From: an uncultured Alphaproteobacteria bacterium
GTDB taxonomy: Bacteria > Pseudomonadota > Alphaproteobacteria > RF32 > CAG-239
DNA: 64,000 nt
Reading direction: 5' to 3'
NCBI GenBank assembly: GCA_934271715.1
Contig: CAKQRZ010000005.1
Location: forward strand, 54,563-118,562
The notes beneath the pieces are model-generated. The model was given only the letters and a program-made list of their open reading frames with translations, did not search any database and was not told the origin of the DNA. Position 1 is the first letter of the stretch, and every line of letters starts with the position of its first letter. Positions 43,041 through 50,705 of the stretch are shown piece by piece. Made by a program: the position numbers and the translations under genes.

Positions 43041-44921
43041 TTAATCATTATATCTTCTCTTTGCATATTCTTTATAAATCATAGCCCGCAGCAATCCGCC
43101 TTTATCTTCCGGTATGCGGCGGAATTTCTGCATTCTGGCTCTGATTTTTTCTTGCTCCTCTGCCGATTTTTCATCATTTGTCCCAACCGACAGGCCCTGC
43201 TGTTCTTCGCCGCCTTGCTGCTCTGCCGGTTTCAGCTGAGCTTCTGCCTCATCAGAATTGTCTGCCGGCTTATCGGCCTCGCCGCTTTGATTTTGCGATT
43301 GCTGGGCAGAATTTTGCCGGTCCGCCTGATTTTGCTGATTTTCAGCCGCTTGCTTTTGAGCCTCGTCTTGGGCGGGCCTGCCTTGCTGCTGTTCTTGCTC
43401 TCCGCTGCCGCCAGATTGGCTGTTTTGCTGCATTTCTTGCTGCTGCGGATTCTGCTGCTGTTCAGTGCTATTTTGCTGCTGCCCGCTTTCAGAATCTTGC
43501 TTTTTATTCTGCTGTTCCTGAGGACTCTGCTGTTCGTTTTGCTCAGACTGCTTATTTTGCTCTTGCTGCTTATTGCTGCCCTGTGATTGCTGCTGTTTCT
43601 GCTGCTCATTCTGCTTGCTGCTGTTCTGACTCTGCTGCTGTTGATTTTGCTGTTGCTGCTGTTTTTTCAGATATTCCAAATTAAACTCAGCATCTTCAAA
43701 ATCCGGCTGCTTTTGCAGAACTTCTTCATATTTTTTTATAGCTTCAGCGATTTTGCCGCTTTTAGCCAAAGCATTTCCCTGATTATACAAGGCTGTAGCA
43801 TCATTTCCTTTAGCAAAATTTTCATAAGCTGCAGTATAATCTCCGTTTTTATAAGCAGCCGAAGCTTTCCATTGCACATTCTTAAACTGCTCCGCCGCTT
43901 CAGCATAATTTTGCTGTTTAAAATTACGCAGCGCGTTTTGATTATCGTTCAAAAACCAATTAGCCTGCGCCGTCCCCATATAAAACAGGCAAAACAGCAG
44001 CGCAAGCAAAGCCCCGCGCCGGAAATAGAGCAAAATCAGCAGCGCCGGCAGCCACAGCAAATACCAGCCGCCGTCTTCCCATACAGTCTGCATATTTTGG
44101 CTCTGCTTAATTTCTTTATCCGTAACATCGTTTATTTTCTTTACCAGTTCCGCCAAATTCTGATTATAATTCAAATACACGCCCCCGCCTTTTTCAGCAG
44201 CCATTTTCAGCTTTTCTCCGGTTTTGGGGCTGACATTGATAACATTTACGATGAATCCCTTGTCCGCAGCCGCCGCGGCGCTGGCCAAGGCCGCGTCAAA
44301 ACGCTCGCCGACATCCGAAGAAATCACTATCAGGCTGCCGTTTTGCAAACCGGCGCCCGTCATCCGGCTGACCGCCAAATCTATCGCTCTGTCCAGCCGG
44401 TCGCCGTCCTGCGGCATAACATTCAGCTGTAGCGCCGCCAGCATATTGTCTATAATGGAGGCATCCTCCGAAAGCGGAGTAATCATAAACGGCTCCTTAC
44501 TATAAACAATAAGCCCGCTTTCTGTATTTTTCAGCTCTTTTGTTAAATCTTTTATCACATATTTAGCCCGTTCTATCCGGCTGGGAGAAACATCTTTATT
44601 CCACATTTCGCCGGACATGTTCAGCAATATCATAACCGGATTTTCCACACTCAGCGCCGGATTTTCTTTTTTTATCCAGCTAGGACCGGCCAGCGCCAGC
44701 ACTAAAAACAATGCTGCAGCCGCCGCGGTCGCCGACGAAGCTCCGGCTTTGCTGTCTCCGCTTTTTACCAGCAGAAAATCCAGCAGATTCTTATCGCAAA
44801 CCTTATACCAAGCCGAACGAGCCGCCGCCTGCCTATATGAAAAAACATAGACTAAGCAGGGAACAATCAGTCCCAACAGCCACCAAGGACGCAAAAAATG
44901 AAAATCCTGCCACCAACTCAT
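43041..44921 (-). CDS. BatB/BatC-like VWA-TPR fusion with Gln-rich tail
   Basis: 626 residues. Two N-terminal membrane helices lead into a von Willebrand A domain (~90-280, MILLNMSGEMWNKD as a MIDAS-like site), then another helix (~300-325). A TPR region follows (KASAAYKNGDYTAAYENFAKG, ALYNQGNALAKSGK). After ~430 the protein is dominated by Gln with Asn, Ser and Glu. The MIDAS motif is LNMSGEM rather than DxSxS, so metal binding may be lost; this is usual for some BatB-type partners. The VWA-TPR fusion joins what are separate batB and batC genes in Bacteroidetes. Confidence 0.82.
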   Translation of the reverse strand: MSWWQDFHFLRPWWLLGLIVPCLVYVFSYRQAAARSAWYKVCDKNLLDFLLVKSGDSKAGASSATAAAAALFLVLALAGPSWIKKENPALSVENPVMILLNMSGEMWNKDVSPSRIERAKYVIKDLTKELKNTESGLIVYSKEPFMITPLSEDASIIDNMLAALQLNVMPQDGDRLDRAIDLAVSRMTGAGLQNGSLIVISSDVGERFDAALASAAAAADKGFIVNVINVSPKTGEKLKMAAEKGGGVYLNYNQNLAELVKKINDVTDKEIKQSQNMQTVWEDGGWYLLWLPALLILLYFRRGALLALLFCLFYMGTAQANWFLNDNQNALRNFKQQNYAEAAEQFKNVQWKASAAYKNGDYTAAYENFAKGNDATALYNQGNALAKSGKIAEAIKKYEEVLQKQPDFEDAEFNLEYLKKQQQQQNQQQQSQNSSKQNEQQKQQQSQGSNKQQEQNKQSEQNEQQSPQEQQNKKQDSESGQQQNSTEQQQNPQQQEMQQNSQSGGSGEQEQQQGRPAQDEAQKQAAENQQNQADRQNSAQQSQNQSGEADKPADNSDEAEAQLKPAEQQGGEEQQGLSVGTNDEKSAEEQEKIRARMQKFRRIPEDKGGLLRAMIYKEYAKRRYND

Positions 44922-44924
44922 TTT

Positions 44925-45929
44925 TTATTTTACCTTTCTTGACATTACCAGCAACAATAAGAACAAGGCCAGCGCCGCCGCTGCCGGATACGGATAAAGC
45001 TCTTTAACTTCCTGCACATAGCGCCCGTCGGCGGTTCTGGGTTCCAGCTTATCTATTTTAGCATAAACCTCTTGCAATGACGCCACGTCTTTAGCCCTGA
45101 AATAATTGCCTTTTGTTTCTTTAGCCAAAGCTTTCAGGCTTTTTTCATCCAAACCTTTATCAACCGGAATACTGAACAGACCGCCGAAAAAAACTTCTTT
45201 ATCGCTGCCGACGCCGATAGTATAAATTTTCACGCCTTCTTCTTTTGCCAGAGAAATCGCTTCCGGCAGCGACAAACTGCCGTCATTGTTTTCGCCGTCC
45301 GTCAGCAGGATAATCACTTTATTTTCCGGCTTGCCCGCCGATTCGGCTAAACTCTTCAATGCCACGCCCACCGCATCGCCGATAGAAGTGGAATTGCCGG
45401 CCATACCGGCTTCGGCGGCCCACAGCATTTCTTTCAGCGACTGTTTGTCATAAGTCAGCGGAGTTTGTAAATATGCTCTGGTGCCGAACAAAACCAGCCC
45501 CATTCTGTCGGCGGCGCGCTTGTCTATAAAATCGTCCACCACATTTTTAACAGCGGTTAAACGGCTGTACATGCGTTTTTTATATTCAAAATCTTCTTCG
45601 CTCATGGAATTGGAAATATCCACCACCAGCAAAATATCCCGCCCCTCGTTTTTTACCGGAATCGGCTTGCCTACCCATTGCGGACGGCATAAAGCCAGCA
45701 CCAGACAGCACCAAGCCAAGGCTAAAACCGTCAGACGCAAAAAAGATATAATCTGCGGCTTTAAGATTAGCCCGCGCCCGCTTAAGGTCTTAATTTGCTG
45801 AATATCAGCCAAAAACGGAACTTTTAGAGCTTCTCCGTAAGATTTTTTGACCGCCGGCAGCAAAAAGTATATCACAAACGGCAGCAACAGCAGCCAAGCG
45901 GCTTCAGGACAGGCAAAATGATTAGTCAT
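44925..45929 (-). CDS. batA: BatA-like VWA-domain membrane protein
   Basis: 334 residues. Membrane helices lie at ~10-27, ~60-80 and at the C-terminus (AAAALALFLLLLVM). The VWA domain has a proper MIDAS: LVVDISNSMSEEDF, with the Thr in QTPLT and the Asp in LLTDGENND. It is a predicted partner of the MoxR ATPase encoded at 23.8 kb. It overlaps the DUF4381 gene start by four bases and precedes the BatB/C fusion by 3 nt. Confidence 0.88.
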   Translation of the reverse strand: MTNHFACPEAAWLLLLPFVIYFLLPAVKKSYGEALKVPFLADIQQIKTLSGRGLILKPQIISFLRLTVLALAWCCLVLALCRPQWVGKPIPVKNEGRDILLVVDISNSMSEEDFEYKKRMYSRLTAVKNVVDDFIDKRAADRMGLVLFGTRAYLQTPLTYDKQSLKEMLWAAEAGMAGNSTSIGDAVGVALKSLAESAGKPENKVIILLTDGENNDGSLSLPEAISLAKEEGVKIYTIGVGSDKEVFFGGLFSIPVDKGLDEKSLKALAKETKGNYFRAKDVASLQEVYAKIDKLEPRTADGRYVQEVKELYPYPAAAALALFLLLLVMSRKVK

Positions 45930-46378
45930 AAATTAGCTCCTATCCAATTTCGGCAAAAGCCCCGCAAGTTTTCAATATTCTCCGCGGCAAACAATTCGCT
46001 GTTTTCCGGCGCATAAGGTGCGGCAACCAGCAAATCAGCCGCCTGTGCATTCAGTTTTTCTTTGGCATGCTCATTCAGAAAATCCACCCACTTCTGACCG
46101 GAATACGACACGGCTTCCGGATAGCGGCTGATACAGATTCTCCTTAGCAATTCTGACATTTGCGCCGCCGCTGCCGCCGTATTTTCCGCCGCTTTTTTAT
46201 TAAGCAGATAGCGGGCGTAAATCTTTTTGCTGTTTTTACTGAACCACAGATAAAATTTAACCGCCGCCGCCAAAGCTGCGGCCGCCGCCAGCAAATACCA
46301 CCACCCTGCCGCCAAAGGCCATGGCGAAACCACGTCTGCGGGAAGATGAATATCTCTTAATTCAGGCAAATTATCCAT
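45926..46378 (-). CDS. DUF4381 membrane protein
   Basis: 150 residues from the ATG at 46378, which has AGGAGAGG 7 nt upstream; an in-frame GTG/ATG at 46402 lacks one. MDNLPELRDIHLPADV and WPLAAGWW are characteristic of DUF4381, followed by one transmembrane helix and a cytoplasmic helical domain. The family is almost always encoded with batA/batB-type VWA genes, as here, where it is the first gene of the group. Confidence 0.85.
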   Translation of the reverse strand: MDNLPELRDIHLPADVVSPWPLAAGWWYLLAAAAALAAAVKFYLWFSKNSKKIYARYLLNKKAAENTAAAAAQMSELLRRICISRYPEAVSYSGQKWVDFLNEHAKEKLNAQAADLLVAAPYAPENSELFAAENIENLRGFCRNWIGANL

Positions 46379-46465
46379 ACTGAAACCTCTCCTATTTACC
46401 ATATAAATCTAGGATTTATTCTCAAAAATATCAAGTATCACTTAAAATTTTGCCACAGGCTGGCC

Positions 46466-48364
46466 TTATTTTTTAGGCTTGCGGGAAATAGAGCGGACAA
46501 CTTTCAGAGAATTTGCGTTTGTCACTTTGGTATTTTGCTTTTTACGAGCCGGAGTCTTAGCCGGATATACAGGCTTTTTGTTTGACTGCACCGTATTGTT
46601 TGCCGCAGACTCGCGGCTTTCCGGCTTTACGGACGAAGCCAGCAAATCTTCTTTTTGCGGAATCGTTACCGCCGTTTTTGGTGCAGCCGCCTTATTTTCA
46701 GCCGTTTTGTTCTCGTTAGCTTGCTTTTCCGCGGCCTTTGCTTCTGAGGTCTTATTTTCTGCCGTGCCTGCAGCAGTTTTAGCCGATTCCGAAACGGTTT
46801 CTTTTTGTTTCAGCGCTGCATTCTCGGCAGCAGCTTCTTTTTTAGCTTCTGCGGCTTCTTTTTTCTTTTCGGTAGAAACCAGCTCGCTAGCCTTAATATT
46901 ATCCACTTTTTTCACGATTCGCTTAAATTCAGCCAGCTGATTGCCGGTCAAATCGTTACCGGTGGCAACTTTAGCCTTAAGCGGGTCAATTCTCTGCCCT
47001 TTACGCAAAATTTCAAAGTGCAGATGCGGACCGGTAGAACGCCCTGTACTGCCGACATAGCCGATGATTTGGCCTTTTTTAACCCGTACCCCCGGACGCA
47101 TTCCGGCTGCAAATTTCTGCATATGTCCGTAAGCGGTTTCATATTCCGAGTTATGGCGGATTTTGATAAAGTTGCCGTAACCGTTGACATAGCGAGCCAT
47201 TTCAATAGTTCCGGCGCCGCTGGCATAAATAGCCGTGCCGCGCGGAGCCGCATAGTCTACGCCGCTGTGGAATTTAGTGGTTTTATAAATCGGGTGGCGG
47301 CGATAGCCGAACAATGAAGAAATACGGGCATTGCGCATAGCCATCGGCTTTTTATCCAAACCGGTCTTTTTGGCGCCGCCTTTTTCATCATAATAATCCG
47401 CCGTTCCGCCGCGCGGTTTATAGCGGTATAGCTTATGGGTGCGCCCGTTTACGGTAAATGAAGCAAAAATCACATCGCCCACGCTGACAACTTCGCCGTC
47501 CGAAGCTTTGTTAACTTCATATTTTACATTAAAAGTATCGCCTTTTTTAACATCGCGCTTAAAATCTATGAGATGAGCAAACATCTGCGTAACTTTGCCG
47601 CAGAGCTTATACGGAACGCCGGCTTTATTAAGCGAAGCGCTGACATTTCCGGCCACGGTGCCTTTTATATCCTTAATTTCATAGGCAAATTTTTCTTGTT
47701 CAACCCGGGCTTCAAACTGGTCATATTCGTTAATCTGCAAAATATATTTAGTGCCGCGCACCGGTTCAATAACCAAAGTATCCAGCGCTTCCAAAGATTT
47801 TGACTGCACATCAAAAGTCGCCGTCAATTCAATATGCTGGCCGGCTTTAAGATTGCGCGCGTCATAAACTTTTTTCAGAGTGTTATAGGCATTGGTCGCG
47901 CTTTTATTTTCCATTCCTAAGTTTGTCAAAATACCGATAAAGTTATCCCCCGGAGACACGATAATAACACGGCGTTCTTTTTGATAGATTCCGTCAAAGC
48001 TGCCCGCCTGCTCAAACATTTTAGGCTTAGGCTGAATCGGCATGACCACCGCCGGCTGCCCGTTTTGATTCAGCCGGTATTTAACCGCAATAGCATTGTC
48101 ATCGCTCAAAAGCTTTATGCTGTTAACTTGGGCATACAGCACTTCAAACGGATTGTCTTTTACATCATTATAAGCCGGAGTCATAACGTCATTGCTGAAA
48201 TCATAGCTGTCATCGGCATATTTTTGCTCAGCCTCAGGCTCGCTGTTTTTATTCAGCATAGACACAAACAAAGCGCAGGTTACAGCCACGGCATATCCGG
48301 CAAGCAGAATAGTCTCTATACGGCGGCGGCGCACTTTTTTTCTTAAATTTGTAAACCCAGGCAT
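46466..48364 (-). CDS. M23-family peptidoglycan endopeptidase
   Basis: 632 residues. A cytoplasmic N-terminus rich in Arg/Lys is followed by one membrane helix (TILLAGYAVAVTCALFVSML), a LysM/OapA-like domain, and then the M23 (LytM) catalytic domain. The zinc ligands sit in FHSGVDYAAPRG and GPHLHFEIL. The C-terminal ~130 residues are Lys/Ala/Glu-rich, low complexity. Active-site residues are intact, so it should cut peptide cross-links in peptidoglycan. It may be regulated by the FtsEX complex encoded at 4.3 kb, as other LytM proteins are; that is inference. Confidence 0.92.
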   Translation of the reverse strand: MPGFTNLRKKVRRRRIETILLAGYAVAVTCALFVSMLNKNSEPEAEQKYADDSYDFSNDVMTPAYNDVKDNPFEVLYAQVNSIKLLSDDNAIAVKYRLNQNGQPAVVMPIQPKPKMFEQAGSFDGIYQKERRVIIVSPGDNFIGILTNLGMENKSATNAYNTLKKVYDARNLKAGQHIELTATFDVQSKSLEALDTLVIEPVRGTKYILQINEYDQFEARVEQEKFAYEIKDIKGTVAGNVSASLNKAGVPYKLCGKVTQMFAHLIDFKRDVKKGDTFNVKYEVNKASDGEVVSVGDVIFASFTVNGRTHKLYRYKPRGGTADYYDEKGGAKKTGLDKKPMAMRNARISSLFGYRRHPIYKTTKFHSGVDYAAPRGTAIYASGAGTIEMARYVNGYGNFIKIRHNSEYETAYGHMQKFAAGMRPGVRVKKGQIIGYVGSTGRSTGPHLHFEILRKGQRIDPLKAKVATGNDLTGNQLAEFKRIVKKVDNIKASELVSTEKKKEAAEAKKEAAAENAALKQKETVSESAKTAAGTAENKTSEAKAAEKQANENKTAENKAAAPKTAVTIPQKEDLLASSVKPESRESAANNTVQSNKKPVYPAKTPARKKQNTKVTNANSLKVVRSISRKPKK

Positions 48365-48498
48365 CACAATTCCAATTCAACAATGAGGGAATGATGATAT
48401 ATTTTGAGCTTTATTGCAAGTAGATAATGGAGTTATACCATTAAAAGCCCTATTTTTCCACAAGATAAAAATTTTTTTCAAAAAAATAAAAAAAGTTC

Positions 48499-48527
48499 TT
48501 GCATTCTAAATTTTTATCCTATATAAG
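48499..48527 (+). promoter_or_regulatory. Promoter of tRNA-Asp
   Basis: TTGCAT (48499-48504), a 17-nt spacer and TATAAG (48522-48527), ending 13 nt before the tRNA. The -10 box is identical to that of tRNA-Thr. Confidence 0.75.
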
Positions 48528-48540
48528 TGTTTTTGTCGTT

Positions 48541-48617
48541 GGGGGCGTAGTTCAGTTGGTTAGAATGCATGCCTGTCACGCATGAGGTCGCGAGTTCGAG
48601 CCTCGTCGCTCCCGCCA
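48541..48617 (+). tRNA. tRNA-Asp (GTC)
   Basis: 77 nt with an encoded CCA. The acceptor stem GGGGGCG/CGCTCCC has one G-U pair. Anticodon stem CATGC/GCATG surrounds loop CTGTCAC with anticodon GTC at 48575-48577. The T-arm has GTTCGAGCC. It forms the left edge of the accessory island that runs to pyk. Confidence 0.97.
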
Positions 48618-48623
48618 CTAAAG

Positions 48624-48656
48624 AAGCCTTGTTGTTTTAACAAGGCTTTTTTGTTT
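48624..48656 (+). terminator. Terminator after tRNA-Asp
   Basis: AAGCCTTGTT (48624-48633) pairs with AACAAGGCTT (48639-48648) across a 5-nt loop, followed by a T-run interrupted by a single G. It is a strong intrinsic terminator. Confidence 0.85.
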
Positions 48657-48722
48657 TTTAAACTAGCTGCTTCTATTGCAAGCCTCTGGGAAAGGAAAAG
48701 CCTCTGTTCTCAAAAAATAATC

Positions 48723-48751
48723 TTTACTTTTAATCATTATTTCATTAAAAT
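48723..48751 (+). promoter_or_regulatory. Promoter of pilin-4 leader RNA
   Basis: TTTACT (48723-48728), 17 nt and TAAAAT (48746-48751). Boxes and spacing are identical to those at 162-190. Confidence 0.7.
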
Positions 48752-48757
48752 GTATAG

Positions 48758-48945
48758 CAGATAGGCGATAGTCTGTCTGGGGTGTGACAACCTCTTGAAC
48801 ATACGTCTTTATGCAAAGACGCTAAATAGGCATACCTTCTGGTCTATTGATCGGAAGGTAGCAAAATATGCTATGTGCTAATATGCTACACTGCATTATG
48901 TTCAGCAGTTGTCAACTTCCGGTCGCTTTTCAGGCGACTTTTTTG
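48758..48945 (+). ncRNA. Structured leader RNA (copy 2) upstream of pilin 4
   Basis: Same order of conserved blocks as 197-389. The hairpin is CGTCTTT (48804-48810)/AAAGACG (48815-48821). The long-range stem is GATCGGAAG (48849-48857)/CTTCCGGTC (48916-48924), different in sequence from copy 1 but still paired. The terminator at 48921-48945 overlaps its last bases. The pilin start follows about 30 nt later, as in copy 1. Confidence 0.65.
48921..48945 (+). terminator. Intrinsic terminator/attenuator before pilin 4
   Basis: GTCGC (48922-48926) pairs with GCGAC (48934-48938) across a 7-nt loop, followed by TTTTTTG. Three bases are shared with the long-range leader stem. Confidence 0.7.
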
Positions 48946-48974
48946 TTGTAATTTCAATATGAAAGGAAGTTGTT

Positions 48975-49712
48975 ATGAATTTAGAAAGTTTGAAAAATGC
49001 TTTTGTGCAACATGTACAAAACGGTACACAAGCGAGAAAAGCACTAGTAGTGACCCGACAGGCCAACCCTCTTGGCAGAAGCATGATAGAAATGCTGGGA
49101 GTTCTGGCGATTATCGCGGTGCTTTCGGTTGCTGGGATTGCAGGATACTCTAAAGCTATGGCAATGTGGCGCTCCAACATTCAACGCAATATGATTAGTG
49201 AATTTATCGCTGCTGCTATAAAAATGAAACCGAATCTAAATGCCTTAGACCCAAAATACAATAACTTAAACTCTGTTATATATGCAATGGGCGATATGCC
49301 AGAAGGCTTAGAATATATAAATGGTTTATTTTATGACAAAAACGGCGTTGATATGTATGTTATGCAAGGCAAATCTACTTGGACAGACCAAAATGGAAAT
49401 GTTACCGGCAGCGCGCAGAGACTGATTATATTTTTCAGATATCACCAAGGCAACGGAAAATCTTCGCTTTCCGCTATAGATTTATGTCGCAATATTATTG
49501 AAGCTGCCAAGCCTATTGCCAATGAAGTATTGATGATTGCATTTTGGGAAGCCGTAGACACTTCAATAAGTTGGAAAGGAACAAAAGGTTCAACATTATA
49601 TACTGGTCAAACTCTCAAAAATGTAAATATCAGCGATATTATACAAAAATGTAAAATGAATATAGAAAAGGAAGGAAAAGAGCAATTTCTGCTTTACTTA
49701 AATCCATATTGA
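48975..49712 (+). CDS. Type IV prepilin-like protein (pilin 4)
   Basis: 245 residues. The leader is 35 residues, starts MNLESLKNAFVQHVQ, and is basic, ending NPLG before RSMIE (Glu at +5). The anchor helix differs from the other copies by one Ala for Gly (SVAGIAGYSKAM). The C-terminal domain differs from the other six pilins: it lacks the terminal Cys cluster and has only two Cys (LCRNI and QKCKM). GAAAGGAAG is 5 nt before the ATG, the same spacing as pilin 1. It is followed by an AT-rich 240-nt gap (49713-49951) with no visible gene, then hamA. Confidence 0.82.
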   Translation: MNLESLKNAFVQHVQNGTQARKALVVTRQANPLGRSMIEMLGVLAIIAVLSVAGIAGYSKAMAMWRSNIQRNMISEFIAAAIKMKPNLNALDPKYNNLNSVIYAMGDMPEGLEYINGLFYDKNGVDMYVMQGKSTWTDQNGNVTGSAQRLIIFFRYHQGNGKSSLSAIDLCRNIIEAAKPIANEVLMIAFWEAVDTSISWKGTKGSTLYTGQTLKNVNISDIIQKCKMNIEKEGKEQFLLYLNPY

Positions 49713-49951
49713 AAAATTACTTCAGCAATTAGCCGCTTACCTTGTACGCTTTTTTACATAATATTATGAAAAAATTTCTGCTTACTTTTTTCATAATATT
49801 AACTTTTTATATTTTATCTAGATTTTTTCTATTTCATGTTATATACTTTTCTATGGTCATTGGTAGTTGCTTTTGCCTTCTATTATGACAAAGACACATT
49901 AAATAAATCTGTATTTTGTCATAATGATAATATGCCTTGGAGTTTTGCTTT

Positions 49952-50704
49952 GTGAAAAAGATATTTACAACCTATTCAGAAGATTCAGAAAATAATATCC
50001 AAATTAGTGTAATTGATATTGAAGCTATTACTGATGAATTAAAAGAATTTATTGATGAAAATATTCATCAAATATGCTTGGGTGAAGATGGTAATTTGTC
50101 AACCATAAAATTGGATTTGAAAAAGCGTATAGAAGGATGGGGAGATCAAAATAAAACAATAGGGTCTATAGCTGAATTTTTTGTACATTTATATTTGAGA
50201 TATTACGGCTATAAACAAGAGTGTCTATTTTTTAATCTTGAGGAAAATTCCATGAAAAAAGGATTTGATGGATTATACTCTATAGAAAATGAATTATGGT
50301 TTATGGAAAGCAAATCTGGTCTGATAACTACTTCAGGTATAACTCATGCTTCTAAAATAAAAGAAGCATATAATGATGTAAAAACAAAAATAACTACAGA
50401 TGTTAGCAATAACCCTTGGTTAAATGCCTATAATCATGCAAGAATTGTAGGAACCAAAAAAAATTTAAGAGATAATTTAAAACGCTTATCTGATGATTTT
50501 ATCAATAAACAATATCAAAATATTGAAGATAAGAATATTATACCTTGTGCAACAATATTTCTGAATGGAGTTTGGTCTCCACAAAATCATAACAAGATCA
50601 TAAAATCAATTAAAAAAATCTCTGTATTAAAAGGAAAAGCAATTCATGTTATCTGCATTACTCAAAATAGCTATGATATGTTTATGCAATATTTAGGAGC
50701 ATAA
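49952..50704 (+). CDS. hamA: HamA-like (DUF1837) defence nuclease
   Basis: 250 residues from the GTG at 49952, with GGAG 9 nt upstream. The fold and motifs match HamA of Hachiman anti-phage systems: a PD-(D/E)xK nuclease with E76 (GSIAEFF), D106 (GFDGLYS) and E119-S-K121 (WFMESKSG). In characterised Hachiman, HamA is held inactive by the HamB helicase and degrades DNA when phage damage is sensed. The hamB start lies 1 nt after the stop, so the pair is coupled. GC content looks clearly lower than in the flanking housekeeping genes, consistent with transfer. Confidence 0.8.
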   Translation: MKKIFTTYSEDSENNIQISVIDIEAITDELKEFIDENIHQICLGEDGNLSTIKLDLKKRIEGWGDQNKTIGSIAEFFVHLYLRYYGYKQECLFFNLEENSMKKGFDGLYSIENELWFMESKSGLITTSGITHASKIKEAYNDVKTKITTDVSNNPWLNAYNHARIVGTKKNLRDNLKRLSDDFINKQYQNIEDKNIIPCATIFLNGVWSPQNHNKIIKSIKKISVLKGKAIHVICITQNSYDMFMQYLGA

Positions 50705-50705
50705 T

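Noticed and set aside
43400..43680. Possible trinucleotide microsatellite (CTG/TTG runs)
   Set aside because: The repeats encode a Gln-rich protein tail with mixed CAG and CAA codons. Triplet changes would not shift the frame, so it is not a phase switch like the CT tracts.
43587..44432. 281-codon ORF on the plus strand, rich in Leu and Ile
   Set aside because: Antisense to the Gln-rich batB/C fusion; the Leu bias comes from CAG/CAA codons read backwards.
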